Positions 19,882 through 28,740 of a stretch of DNA of 64,000 nucleotides are shown here, in pieces (the stretch's first letter is position 1; each line of letters starts with the position of its first letter). The stretch is from Pseudomonas hormoni (GTDB taxonomy: Bacteria > Pseudomonadota > Gammaproteobacteria > Pseudomonadales > Pseudomonadaceae), in NCBI RefSeq assembly GCF_018502625.1, contig NZ_CP075566.1:4636001-4700000 (forward strand). Direction: 5' to 3'. The position numbers and the translations under genes were made by a program. The notes beneath the pieces are model-generated. The model did not search any database. It was not told the origin of the DNA and worked only from the letters and a program-made list of their open reading frames with translations.

Positions 19882-19955
19882 TATACAAATAATTTGACTT
19901 GTACACCTTTGAATCTATGATGGAGTCATGTTGTACAGAAATTGAATTCTGTACA
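19882..19955 (+). promoter_or_regulatory. Main promoter and operators of the DUF523-MerR-phrB operon
   Basis: A strong sigma-70 promoter reads TTGACT (19894-19899), N16, TATGAT (19916-19921). TGTACA at 19900-19905 directly follows the -35 box, with a TATACA half-site at 19882-19887 on the other side, 18 bases apart. Downstream of the expected start lies a perfect 9-bp inverted repeat, TGTACAGAA (19932-19940), six bases, TTCTGTACA (19947-19955). This layout suits repression that blocks polymerase, with release by the MerR-type regulator encoded in the operon. Confidence 0.75.
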
Positions 19956-19977
19956 GGTTTAGATTCGAGGTGCTCCG

Positions 19978-20937
19978 ATGCCCCACGCCAGCGCGAAACC
20001 GAAAATCGCCATCAGTGCCTGCCTGATGGGCGCCGAGGTGCGTTTCAATGGCGGGCACAAGGAATCGCGGCTGTGCAGCCGCACCCTCACTGAGTATTTC
20101 GATTTCCTCCCGGTGTGCCCGGAAGTCGCCATCGGCCTGGGCATTCCTCGCCAGCCTATCCGGCTGGTCGGCGACGCTGAACACCCGGAAGCCCTCGGCA
20201 CTGTTCACCCCGAACTGAATGTCACCCGGCCGCTGGCCGATTACGCCCGGCAGATGGCCGCCGAGCTGGACGATATCTGCGGCTACATCTTCATGCAGAA
20301 ATCGCCATCGTGCGGACTGGATCGGGTCAAGGTCTACCACGCCAACGGTGCGCCGGTGGATGGGGGTGGCCGAGGCATCTATGCCCAGGCTTTCTGCGCG
20401 CTGTACCCGGACCTGCCGGTGGAAGAAGACGGCCGGCTCAACGACCCGGTGCTGCGGGAAAACTTCCTCACCCGCGTCTTCGCCTACAGCGCCTGGCAAC
20501 AGTTGTTGCAAGCGGGCCTGACTCGCCGCGCACTGACGGAATTTCATTCGCGCTACAAATACCTGCTGATGGCCCATAACCCGGTGCAGTACAAAACCCT
20601 GGGCAATCTGCTGGGCAACATGGGCCAGATCGATCCGCAAGAACTCGGCCCACGCTATTTCAGCGAACTGATGGCGGCCTTGAAGAAGTGCGCCACGCGC
20701 CGCACTCACACCAATGTTCTGCAACACATCAGTGGTTACCTCAAGCAAGTCATCAGCGCTGACGACAAACAGGAAGTGCAGCACGTCATCGGCCAGTATC
20801 GCCACGGCATCGTGCCGCTGGTGGTGCCGCTCACGTTGCTCAAACATCATTTTCGCCAACACCCGGACCCGTACATTGCGCAACAGGTTTACCTGCAACC
20901 GCATCCGGAAAACCTTAGCCTGCGAAACGCGATCTGA
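19978..20937 (+). CDS. DUF523 and DUF1722 domain protein (YbgA-like)
   Basis: 319 residues. The N-terminal DUF523 half has conserved Cys in ISACLMG (near 13-19), RLCS and PVCPEVAIGLGIPR (about 45-58), and MQKSPSCGLDRVKV near 105. The C-terminal DUF1722 half begins around residue 195 with RRALTEFHSRYKYLLMAH. This is the same two-domain order as E. coli YbgA-type proteins, which also neighbour phrB. The Cys set suggests a metal or Fe-S cofactor. First gene of the operon, with GAGG eight bases before the ATG. Confidence 0.88.
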   Translation: MPHASAKPKIAISACLMGAEVRFNGGHKESRLCSRTLTEYFDFLPVCPEVAIGLGIPRQPIRLVGDAEHPEALGTVHPELNVTRPLADYARQMAAELDDICGYIFMQKSPSCGLDRVKVYHANGAPVDGGGRGIYAQAFCALYPDLPVEEDGRLNDPVLRENFLTRVFAYSAWQQLLQAGLTRRALTEFHSRYKYLLMAHNPVQYKTLGNLLGNMGQIDPQELGPRYFSELMAALKKCATRRTHTNVLQHISGYLKQVISADDKQEVQHVIGQYRHGIVPLVVPLTLLKHHFRQHPDPYIAQQVYLQPHPENLSLRNAI

Positions 20938-21878
20938 TGAAAACCCCACTCGACACCAGTGCCCGCGAAGACCTCGGCGCCGACTTCAAAAAAGCCCTCG
21001 ATGAAGGCTGGCTGCCGATTCGTGAAGTGGCCCGGCAGACCGGCGTCAACGCCGTGACCTTGCGTGCCTGGGAACGGCGTTACGGTTTGATCGTGCCGCA
21101 ACGCACGCCGAAAGGGCATCGGCTGTTCAGCGCCGAACACGTGCAACGCATCCTGACGATCCTCACCTGGCTCAATCGCGGCGTGGCCGTCAGCCAGGTC
21201 AAGCAACTGCTCGACACCCCGCAAGCCTTTAGCGAATCAGTCGAAAACGATTGGCAGGTGCTGTGCAACACGCTGCTGCAAGCGGTCACTCAACTCAACG
21301 AACGCACCCTCGATGACACCGTCAACCAGGCGATCGCGTTGTACCCGCCACGGACCTTGTGCGAACAACTGCTGATGCCGTTGCTCGCCGAACTTGAACA
21401 ACGCTGGCAGGGCCAGTTTGGCGCGCAGATGGAGCGCGTGTTTTTTCACTCCTGGTTACGCAGCAAATTCGGCGCGCGCATCTACCATAACAACCGTCAG
21501 TTGCGCACCGCTCCGCTGCTGTTGATCAATCACTCCGACCTGCCGCTGGAACCCCATCTGTGGCTCACCGCGTGGTTGATCAGCAGCGCCGATTGCCCGG
21601 TGGAAGTGTTCGACTGGCCGTTGCCGTCGGGCGAGCTCGCACTGGCGGTCGATCACCTGCAAGCTCGCGGCGTACTGCTGTATTCCAGCAAAGCCATGAA
21701 CCTTGCGCAGCTGCCGAAACTTTTCAACGGCGTCAGTTGCCCAAAAATGATTGCCGGACCAACGGTGTGCATCCACCACGCCGAGTTGTCCGTAAAAACT
21801 ACAGAGATTGCTGACTTGTTCCTGGCCGAAGATCCGTTATCGGCGCATCAGGACCTGGTTCAGCGCGGGCTTATTTAA
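20937..21878 (+). CDS. MerR family regulator, LitR/CarH type without cobalamin motif
   Basis: 313 residues. The MerR winged helix occupies about 26-95 (IREVARQTGVNAVTLRAWERRYG). The C-terminal part resembles the CarH/LitR helical and cobalamin-binding domains (ERVFFHSWL near 167; Rossmann-like LLLINHSDLP, then YSSKAMNLAQL), but the D-x-H-x-x-G signature that ligates B12 is not present. It is therefore likely a class II LitR-like protein that gets its light or redox signal from a partner. It overlaps the previous stop by one base. TGTACA repeats before both units are its likely targets. Confidence 0.82.
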   Translation: MKTPLDTSAREDLGADFKKALDEGWLPIREVARQTGVNAVTLRAWERRYGLIVPQRTPKGHRLFSAEHVQRILTILTWLNRGVAVSQVKQLLDTPQAFSESVENDWQVLCNTLLQAVTQLNERTLDDTVNQAIALYPPRTLCEQLLMPLLAELEQRWQGQFGAQMERVFFHSWLRSKFGARIYHNNRQLRTAPLLLINHSDLPLEPHLWLTAWLISSADCPVEVFDWPLPSGELALAVDHLQARGVLLYSSKAMNLAQLPKLFNGVSCPKMIAGPTVCIHHAELSVKTTEIADLFLAEDPLSAHQDLVQRGLI

Positions 21879-21899
21879 AAGAATCGTACGGACACCACC

Positions 21900-23345
21900 A
21901 TGCAATTGATCTGGCTGCGCAGCGACTTGCGCCTACATGACAACACCGCCCTCTCGGCCGCCGCTTCCCGGGGACCGAGCGTGGCGGTGTACCTGTTGAG
22001 CCCGGAACAATGGCGCGAGCATGACGACGCGCCGTGCAAAGTGGATTTCTGGCTGCGCAACCTCCGTGAACTGAGCCGCGCACTCGGCGAGTTGAACATC
22101 CCGTTGCTGATCCGCACCGCCGCTCGCTGGGATGAAGCGCCGAAGGTTCTGCTCGATCTGTGCCAGCAGTTGAAGATCGACGCGGTGCACGTCAACGAGG
22201 AGTACGGCATTCACGAAAGCCGGCGTGATGCGGCGGTGGCCGACGCACTGAAAACCCAAGGCATCGACTTTTATAGCTACCTCGATCAGTTGCTGTTCAA
22301 GCCCGGCACCGTGCTGACCAAGACCGGCACGTACTTCCAGGTCTTCAGTCAGTTCCGCAAAGTGTGCTACGACCGCCTGCACAGCTCACTGCCGAGCCTG
22401 GTGAGCGCGCCCATGGCTCAATCGCGGCTGACCGTCGACAGCGATGAAATCCCTTCAAGCGTTGCAGGCTTCGACACGCCGAGCGAGACCTTGCGCGCAC
22501 TCTGGCCCGCCGGTGAAATCGAAGCCCGACGCCGTCTCGACACCTTCGCCGATGCGCAGATCGACTACTACAAAAGTGAGCGCGACTTCCCGGCCAAACC
22601 CGGCACCAGCCAGCTCTCGGCCTACCTCGCGGCCGGCGTCATTTCCCCGCGCCAATGCTTGCACGCCGCCCTGCAAAGCAACCAAGGCGAGTTCGAAAGC
22701 GGCAAAGTCGGCGCCGTCACCTGGATCAACGAATTGCTCTGGCGCGAGTTCTACAAACACATTCTGGTGGGCTACCCACGCGTCTCTCGCCACCGCGCCT
22801 TCCGCCCGGAAACCGAAGCCCTGGCCTGGCGCGACGCCCCCGACGAACTGGCGGCCTGGCAAGAAGCGCGCACCGGCCTGCCGATCATCGACGCGGCGAT
22901 GCGCCAACTGCTCGAAACCGGCTGGATGCACAACCGTTTGCGCATGGTGGTGGCGATGTTCCTCACCAAGAACCTGCTGATCGACTGGCGTGAAGGCGAA
23001 CGTTTTTTCATGCGGCACCTGATCGATGGCGACCTCGCGGCGAACAACGGCGGCTGGCAGTGGAGTTCGTCCACCGGCACCGACTCGGCGCCCTACTTCC
23101 GGATTTTCAACCCGCTCAGCCAATCGGAAAAATTCGACAGCGAAGGCCTGTTCATCAAGCACTGGCTGCCGGAGCTGGCCGGGCTGAACAAGAAAGACCT
23201 GCACAACCCGGCGAACCTTGGCGGTTTGTTCGGGGTGGCAGGTTATCCGTCGCCAATCGTCAATCTAAGTACGAGTCGCGCGCGCGCGTTGGCCGCGTTC
23301 AAAAACCTGCCATCGCGACAAGATGCCGGAGGGAGCTATGAGTGA
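21900..23345 (+). CDS. phrB: Deoxyribodipyrimidine photolyase
   Basis: 481 residues. N-terminal photolyase alpha/beta domain (LIWLRSDLRLHDNTAL) binds the antenna cofactor. The C-terminal FAD domain has WINELLWREFYKHIL (about 275-289), TGWMHNRLRMVVAMFLTK (near 340-357) and NNGGWQWSSSTGTD (about 380-393), which mark a class I CPD photolyase. It repairs cyclobutane pyrimidine dimers using blue light. It lies 21 bases after the regulator gene and overlaps the next ORF by 8 bases. Confidence 0.95.
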   Translation: MQLIWLRSDLRLHDNTALSAAASRGPSVAVYLLSPEQWREHDDAPCKVDFWLRNLRELSRALGELNIPLLIRTAARWDEAPKVLLDLCQQLKIDAVHVNEEYGIHESRRDAAVADALKTQGIDFYSYLDQLLFKPGTVLTKTGTYFQVFSQFRKVCYDRLHSSLPSLVSAPMAQSRLTVDSDEIPSSVAGFDTPSETLRALWPAGEIEARRRLDTFADAQIDYYKSERDFPAKPGTSQLSAYLAAGVISPRQCLHAALQSNQGEFESGKVGAVTWINELLWREFYKHILVGYPRVSRHRAFRPETEALAWRDAPDELAAWQEARTGLPIIDAAMRQLLETGWMHNRLRMVVAMFLTKNLLIDWREGERFFMRHLIDGDLAANNGGWQWSSSTGTDSAPYFRIFNPLSQSEKFDSEGLFIKHWLPELAGLNKKDLHNPANLGGLFGVAGYPSPIVNLSTSRARALAAFKNLPSRQDAGGSYE

Positions 23346-23760
23346 TTTTCTGCGGCGCTTCGCCCGGCAGTTTGGCGAACTCAACAAAGACAACCTGCAG
23401 CGCCTGAATGAGCTGTACGCCGCCGACGTGCACTTCACCGATCCGCTGCACGACGTACAGGGCATCGGGCAATTGCACAGCTATTTCAGTGAGCTCTACG
23501 CCAACGTCAGCGAACTGCGTTTCGATTTTCACGGCTTCGACCAGATCGGCGAAGGCGAAGGTTATCTGCGCTGGGTCATGAGCTACCGCCATCCGCGCCT
23601 TGCCGGCGGGGGCTTGATTCGGGTGGATGGCTGCTCGCACCTGCGCTGGCGTGACAAGGTTTATCGCCACCGGGATTACTTCGATGCCGGGGCACTGCTC
23701 TACGAACATGTACCCGTATTGGGCCGGGCAATCGCCTGGCTGAAAAGGAGAATGGGATGA
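23338..23760 (+). CDS. SnoaL/NTF2-like protein
   Basis: 140 residues with the SnoaL-type wording LYAADVHFTDPLH (near 20-32) and a C-terminal basic tail. The fold is a small cone-shaped barrel used as an enzyme or a binding protein; the reaction is not known. GGAGGGAG lies just before the ATG at 23338, which overlaps the phrB stop. It is always found in this kind of phr-CFA cluster in my recollection, which suggests a step in fatty-acid modification or a ligand carrier. Confidence 0.82.
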   Translation: MSDFLRRFARQFGELNKDNLQRLNELYAADVHFTDPLHDVQGIGQLHSYFSELYANVSELRFDFHGFDQIGEGEGYLRWVMSYRHPRLAGGGLIRVDGCSHLRWRDKVYRHRDYFDAGALLYEHVPVLGRAIAWLKRRMG

Positions 23761-24539
23761 GCCTTACACCTCCACGACGATATTGGCTGACCGGAGCCAG
23801 CAGCGGCATTGGCGCCGCGCTGGCCGAGGAAATTCTGAAAACCGGTGCCCACCTGGCGGTCAGTTCGCGCTCGCTGGCGCCGCTGAAAGTCTTGTCGCAA
23901 CGCTATCCCGGGCAAGTGCTGGTGGTCGCGGGAGACCTGACCAACAGCCAGACCGTGCGCGAAATCGGCGAGCAAATCGCCCATGACTGGGGCTCGCTGG
24001 ATACGGTGATTCTCAATGCCGGCACCTGCGAATACGTCGACGTTCAGCAGTTCGATTCGTCGCTCGTCGAGCACGTGGTGCGCACCAATCTGCTGGCCAG
24101 CAGTTACTGCATCGAAGCGGCGCTGCCGCTGTTGCGCAAAGGCCTCGCACCGCATCTGGTGGGCGTCGCCAGTTCGGTGACTTACTTGCCGCTGCCACGC
24201 GCCGAGGCGTATGGTGCCTCGAAGGCCGGGCTGCGTTATCTGTTCGAATCGTTGCGCATTGACCTCGCGCCCGAAGGCATCGAAGTCACCGTGGTCAGCC
24301 CGGGGTTTGTCGACACACCGCTGACGGCGAAGAACGATTTCCCGATGCCGCTCAGTTGGCCGGTGGGCAAAGCAGCGCGACACATCTTCACCAAACTGAA
24401 GCATCGGCCACTGGAGATCGCGTTCCCGGCGCTGTTCATGGCGGCGCTCTGGCCGCTGTCGAAAATGCCCAACCGGGTGAAGCTCGCCATCGGCAAACGT
24501 ATGGTGCGCAGCAGTCCGCCGATCAAGGACGTGCCGTGA
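23757..24539 (+). CDS. SDR family oxidoreductase
   Basis: 260 residues. The classical SDR cofactor motif TGASSGIGAAL (12-22), the NAG motif (ILNAGTC near 84-90), catalytic Ser (VASSVTYL near 140) and YGASK (about 154-158) are in the right order. The C-terminus is basic. It overlaps its upstream neighbour by ATGA and its downstream one by GTGA. The substrate is probably a lipid-related alcohol or ketone by context, which is inference only. Confidence 0.9.
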   Translation: MSLTPPRRYWLTGASSGIGAALAEEILKTGAHLAVSSRSLAPLKVLSQRYPGQVLVVAGDLTNSQTVREIGEQIAHDWGSLDTVILNAGTCEYVDVQQFDSSLVEHVVRTNLLASSYCIEAALPLLRKGLAPHLVGVASSVTYLPLPRAEAYGASKAGLRYLFESLRIDLAPEGIEVTVVSPGFVDTPLTAKNDFPMPLSWPVGKAARHIFTKLKHRPLEIAFPALFMAALWPLSKMPNRVKLAIGKRMVRSSPPIKDVP

Positions 24540-25783
24540 ACATCGCCATCATCGGCAGCGGCATCTCGGGCCTGACCAGCGCTTACCTGCTGAATCGCAG
24601 CCACGAGATCACCCTGTTCGAGGCCGGCGACCGGGTCGGCGGTCATACCCACACCGTGGACGTGAAAGTCGATGGCGAGCACCATGCCGTGGACACCGGG
24701 TTCATTGTGTTCAACGACTGGACCTACCCGAATTTCATTCGCCTGCTGGGCCAGATCGGCGTCGGTTTCAAAGCGACAGAGATGAGTTTCTCGGTCACCG
24801 ACCCGGACAGTGGCCTCGAGTACAACGGCAACAACCTCAACAGCCTGTTCGCCCAGCGCCGCAATCTGCTGTCGCCGGGGTTCTGGGGCATGCTGCGGGA
24901 CATTCTGCGTTTCAACAAACGCGCTCAGTCCGACCTGTCCGAAGGCCGGATCGCGGCGCACACCACGCTCGATGAATACCTCAATGCCGGTGGTTACGGC
25001 GAGCGGTTCATCCTGCATTACATCGTGCCGATGGGCGCGGCGATCTGGTCGATGCCGATGGCCGAGATGCTGAATTTTCCGCTGCAATTCTTTGTGCGGT
25101 TTTTCAACAATCACGGTTTGCTGTCGGTCAACAATCGCCCGCAATGGCGGGTGATCGAGGGCGGTTCGAGTGCTTACATCGCACCGTTGACTGCAACCTT
25201 TAACCAGAAGATCCGCCTCAACTGTCCGGTGATACGCGTCGAGCGCGATGCCGATGGCGTTGTGATCCACAGCAGCGCCGGCAGCGAACACTTCGACAAA
25301 GTGGTGTTCGCCTGCCACAGCGATCAGGCACTGAAACTGCTGGCCACACCGAGCGATGCCGAACGGTCGATCCTCGGCGCCCTGCCCTACGCCGACAACG
25401 AAGTGGTGCTGCACACCGACACACGCCTGCTGCCGTCGCGCGCACTCGCCTGGGCCAGCTGGAATTACCGCCTCGGCGGCGCCGGCCATACGCTGGCCGC
25501 CGTGACCTACGACATGAATATCCTGCAAGGCATCCAGAGCGACACCACGTTCTGCGTCAGCCTCAACCAGAGCGCCGGCATCAGCCCGTCCATGGTGCTC
25601 GGCCGATTCACCTACGCCCATCCGCAATACAGCCTGGCGGCAGTGGCCGCGCAGGCGCGCTGGGAAGAATTGAACGGCGCGCAACACAGCTTTTATTGCG
25701 GCGCCTACTGGGCCAACGGTTTCCATGAAGATGGCGTGGTCAGCGCGTTGCGCGTGGCCCGCTCGTTCGGGGAAGTGCTGTGA
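24536..25783 (+). CDS. FAD-dependent amine oxidase-like protein of the CFA cluster
   Basis: 415 residues starting with GTG. It has the FAD motif IIGSGISGLTSAYLLN (4-19), the second strand GDRVGGHTHTVD (28-39) and the family block DTGFIVFND (54-62). This is the COG2907-type flavoprotein always found with DUF1365 and CFA-like enzymes. Relatives in alphaproteobacteria take part in making furan-containing fatty acids in response to singlet oxygen, so lipid oxidation or desaturation is likely. The GTG overlaps the SDR stop (GTGA); an upstream in-frame extension is antisense-free but homologues start here. Confidence 0.88.
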   Translation: MNIAIIGSGISGLTSAYLLNRSHEITLFEAGDRVGGHTHTVDVKVDGEHHAVDTGFIVFNDWTYPNFIRLLGQIGVGFKATEMSFSVTDPDSGLEYNGNNLNSLFAQRRNLLSPGFWGMLRDILRFNKRAQSDLSEGRIAAHTTLDEYLNAGGYGERFILHYIVPMGAAIWSMPMAEMLNFPLQFFVRFFNNHGLLSVNNRPQWRVIEGGSSAYIAPLTATFNQKIRLNCPVIRVERDADGVVIHSSAGSEHFDKVVFACHSDQALKLLATPSDAERSILGALPYADNEVVLHTDTRLLPSRALAWASWNYRLGGAGHTLAAVTYDMNILQGIQSDTTFCVSLNQSAGISPSMVLGRFTYAHPQYSLAAVAAQARWEELNGAQHSFYCGAYWANGFHEDGVVSALRVARSFGEVL

Positions 25784-26595
25784 ACAGCGCCCTCTACAGC
25801 GGCTGGATCGCCCATCGGCGGTTTGCCCCAAGGCGCCATGAATTCCGCTACCGGATCGGCCTGCTGTACCTCGATCTCGACGAACAGGACGCGGTACTCG
25901 GGCTATCGCCACTCTCGGGCAATCGCCGTTTCTCGCCGTTTTCGTTTCGCGAAAGCGACTACCTCAAAGCCTTCACCGGCAACGGCATGCGCCTGATCGA
26001 CGCGGTGCGCGAGCAGGTTCGCCAGGCCATTGGTCATGCACCACAAGGCTCGGTCTGCCTGCTGACCCAGCCTCGCAGTTGGGGCCTGGCGTTCAACCCG
26101 GTGAGTTTTTTCTATTGTTACGAAGCCGACGGTCAACTGGCGGCGATTCTTGCCGAAGTCACCAATACCCCGTGGCGCGAGCGTTATCACTACGTGTTGC
26201 CGGCCAGGACGCCGGAGGACCTGCGCGACTTCCATCAGCATTTCGCCGTGGCCAAGGCGTTTCATGTGTCGCCGTTTCTCCCCCGCGATCTCGAACACCG
26301 CATGAGCTTCAGCCCGGTCGCGAAAAAGCTTGGCGTGCACATGGCCGACTGGCAGGGCGAACTGAAGCTGTTCGACGCCACGCTCAACCTGAAACGCGAG
26401 GCCCTGAGTCGCGCCAGCCTGCACCGTTACTTGCGGCGCTTTCCGTGGATGACCGCGAAAACCTGTCTGGCGATTTATTGGCAAGCCCTGCGCCTGCTGC
26501 TCAAACGCGCGCCGATATTTGCTCATCAAGCTGCCGATGGCAGCTTTCAAACCGCCACCGTTCCGCCCAAGGATCGCCACCATGAAATCCTCTAG
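25780..26595 (+). CDS. DUF1365 family protein
   Basis: 271 residues beginning at a GTG that overlaps the previous stop by four bases. Characteristic features are the N-terminal GWIAHRRFAPRRHEFRY, the central SVCLLTQPRSWGLAFNPVSF-type block (split here at about 80-103) and TPWRERYHYVL. The family is conserved next to COG2907 flavoproteins and CFA-type methyltransferases, and no biochemical activity is established. It overlaps the CFA gene by 14 bases. Probably acts with its two neighbours on phospholipid acyl chains. Confidence 0.88.
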   Translation: MNSALYSGWIAHRRFAPRRHEFRYRIGLLYLDLDEQDAVLGLSPLSGNRRFSPFSFRESDYLKAFTGNGMRLIDAVREQVRQAIGHAPQGSVCLLTQPRSWGLAFNPVSFFYCYEADGQLAAILAEVTNTPWRERYHYVLPARTPEDLRDFHQHFAVAKAFHVSPFLPRDLEHRMSFSPVAKKLGVHMADWQGELKLFDATLNLKREALSRASLHRYLRRFPWMTAKTCLAIYWQALRLLLKRAPIFAHQAADGSFQTATVPPKDRHHEIL

Positions 26596-27853
26596 TGTCT
26601 CGGCCAAAGCCACGCTGTTCAGCACCAACGGTCTGACCGGGACGTTGCTGCGTCGCGGTGTGCTGCGGCAACTGGCGCACCTCAAGCACGGGCAACTGGT
26701 GGTCGTCGAGGACGGCGAGCGGCATGTCTTCGGCACCGCTGGCAGTCATTTGCTGGGGGAGATTCACATCCTCGACGCTGCGGCGTGGGGACTGGTGGCG
26801 AGCAACGGTTCGATCGGCGCAGGTGAGGCGTTTATCCACGGTTACTGGAGTTCGCCGGACCTGACGGCGGTGGTTCGCGTGTTCGTCAGTAACCTTGAAG
26901 TGCTGGATGCGCTGGAAGGCGGCCTGGCGAAACTCGGTCGGCCGTTCGTTCAAGGGTTGCACTGGCTCAACCGCAACACACGCAAGGGTTCGCAAAAAAA
27001 CATCGCCGCGCACTACGACCTCGGCAACGATCTGTTCGAACAGTTTCTCGACCCGACCATGATGTATTCGGCAGCACAATTCCTGAGTCCCGAGGACAGC
27101 CTGGAACAGGCGCAGTTGAACAAACTGGAACGGATCTGCCAGAAGCTCGACCTCAAACCCAGCGATCACCTGCTGGAAATCGGCACCGGGTGGGGCAGCA
27201 TGGCGCTGTACGCGGCGCAGCATTATGGCTGCAAAGTCACCACCACCACGCTGTCCAAAGAGCAGTACGCCTTTACCGCGCAACGGATCGACGCCTTGGG
27301 TCTGCAAGACCAGGTCACGTTGTTGCTCAAGGATTACCGCGACCTCACCGGGCAGTACGACAAACTGGTGTCGATCGAGATGATCGAAGCCGTGGGCCAT
27401 CGCTTTCTGCCGACCTACTTCAAGCAGTGTGCGCACTTGCTCAAGAGCAATGGCTTGATGCTGTTGCAGGCGATCACCATCCGCGAGCAGCGCTACGAGC
27501 AGGCCAAGGGCAGCGTCGATTTCATTCAGCGCTACATCTTCCCCGGCGGCGCCCTGCCCTGCGTGCAGAAAATGCTCGAGATCGTCAGCCGCGACACCGA
27601 CATGAACTTGCTGCACATGGAGGATTTCGGCCTGCACTACGCGCGAACCTTGCGCCTGTGGCATGAGAACTTTCGCCGTGCCCAAGGTCGCTTGAGCGAA
27701 TTGGGCTACGACGATTATTTCCTCCGGCTGTGGGAGTTTTACCTGTGCTACTGCGAAGGTGGCTTCCTGGAGCGCACCATCGGCACGGCGCAGTTGCTGC
27801 TGGCCAAACCGTCGGCAATGACCGCGCCTCTGCTCGGCCGCTTCGATGCTTGA
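26582..27853 (+). CDS. Cyclopropane-fatty-acyl-phospholipid synthase family methyltransferase
   Basis: 423 residues. The SAM motif LLEIGTGWGSMALYAA lies near 198-213, followed by TTTLSKEQ. The N-terminal 120 residues form the lipid-binding domain, with GSQKNIAAHYDLGND leading into the catalytic core. CFA-type enzymes methylate unsaturated acyl chains of membrane phospholipids. This copy differs from housekeeping Cfa and belongs to the branch grouped with DUF1365; those have been linked to methylated or furan fatty acids. Start ATG at 26582 lies inside the DUF1365 gene. Confidence 0.9.
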   Translation: MKSSSVSAKATLFSTNGLTGTLLRRGVLRQLAHLKHGQLVVVEDGERHVFGTAGSHLLGEIHILDAAAWGLVASNGSIGAGEAFIHGYWSSPDLTAVVRVFVSNLEVLDALEGGLAKLGRPFVQGLHWLNRNTRKGSQKNIAAHYDLGNDLFEQFLDPTMMYSAAQFLSPEDSLEQAQLNKLERICQKLDLKPSDHLLEIGTGWGSMALYAAQHYGCKVTTTTLSKEQYAFTAQRIDALGLQDQVTLLLKDYRDLTGQYDKLVSIEMIEAVGHRFLPTYFKQCAHLLKSNGLMLLQAITIREQRYEQAKGSVDFIQRYIFPGGALPCVQKMLEIVSRDTDMNLLHMEDFGLHYARTLRLWHENFRRAQGRLSELGYDDYFLRLWEFYLCYCEGGFLERTIGTAQLLLAKPSAMTAPLLGRFDA

Positions 27854-28352
27854 ACGCCTGGCCAACGCTGCGCTGTTCCAGCTCGGCTGGCTTGCCTGCG
27901 TGATCGGCGGCAACAGTTTGTGGTTGTTGGTGGCGCTGGGCGCTTTGGTGATTCATCTGCTGTGGATAAGTCGTTGGGCGGACGAAGGCCGGCTGATTCT
28001 CAGCGTGGTGGTGCTGGGCACGACCGTCGACAGTTCATTGCACTGGCTGGGGGTGTTCGAGTTCAACGATGTCGTGCCGCTGATTCCTCTATGGCTGATG
28101 CTGTTATGGGCGCTGCTGGCAACGACATTGCGCCATTGCCTGCAATGGACCGCAACGCCCTGGTGGCTGGGCAGCCTGCTGGGCGCCGTGGGTGGACCGT
28201 TGTCGTATTACGCGGGAGGACAACTGGCCGGGGTGCAATTCCCTTACGGCCAGGCACCGACCCTGATCGGCATCGGATTACTCTGGGCGCTGCTGCTTCC
28301 TACGTTGCATTTCATGGCCCAGCGGTTGGCGGCGTCCGACACCTACGGTTGA
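27846..28352 (+). CDS. DUF2878 family membrane protein
   Basis: 168 residues with five or six hydrophobic segments (for example LWLLVALGALVIHLLW and LWLMLLWALLATTL), so it is an inner-membrane protein. It contains the DUF2878 features near LGTTVDSSLHWLGVFEF. The gene overlaps the CFA stop by 8 bases and is the last gene of the operon. The family almost always ends clusters of this type, which points to a membrane role linked to the acyl-chain enzymes. Confidence 0.85.
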   Translation: MLERLANAALFQLGWLACVIGGNSLWLLVALGALVIHLLWISRWADEGRLILSVVVLGTTVDSSLHWLGVFEFNDVVPLIPLWLMLLWALLATTLRHCLQWTATPWWLGSLLGAVGGPLSYYAGGQLAGVQFPYGQAPTLIGIGLLWALLLPTLHFMAQRLAASDTYG

Positions 28353-28405
28353 GCGTCCGTCAGGCCTTTCACACAGCGCCGGCCGACTGACTTACACTGC
28401 GCGCC

Positions 28406-28711
28406 ATGAAGACCATACCCCACACACAAATCGCCGAGCCGGCGGTCACCTGCTCGACCTGCGCAGCCTGCTGCTGCCAGCTCGAAGTCATGCTGATCAC
28501 CGACACGGGTGTGCCCGAACGATTTATCGATACCGATGATTGGGGTGGGGAAGTCATGCTGCGTCTGGACGACGGCTGGTGTGCCGCGCTGGATCGCAAC
28601 AGCATGATGTGCACGATCTACGAGAAACGCCCGCTGATTTGCCGGGAATTCGAGATGGGCGCACCGGAGTGCATCGAAGAACGCCAGGGGATTACCACGG
28701 CGTATCGTTAG
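28406..28711 (+). CDS. YkgJ family cysteine-cluster protein
   Basis: 101 residues with CSTCAACCC (16-24), a central CAAL and MMCTIYEKRPLICREF (68-83) and a late Cys near 91, the pattern of the YkgJ group that binds zinc or an iron cluster. It is soluble. It starts 54 bases after the DUF2878 gene, so it may be the distal gene of the light operon or have its own promoter. Function unknown. Confidence 0.8.
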   Translation: MKTIPHTQIAEPAVTCSTCAACCCQLEVMLITDTGVPERFIDTDDWGGEVMLRLDDGWCAALDRNSMMCTIYEKRPLICREFEMGAPECIEERQGITTAYR

Positions 28712-28740
28712 TTTAGAGATGTGTTGTCTGGTCTGACGCC

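Noticed and set aside
24236..25912. 558-codon minus-strand ORF
   Set aside because: Antisense to the SDR and FAD genes of the light cluster, whose motifs are unambiguous.
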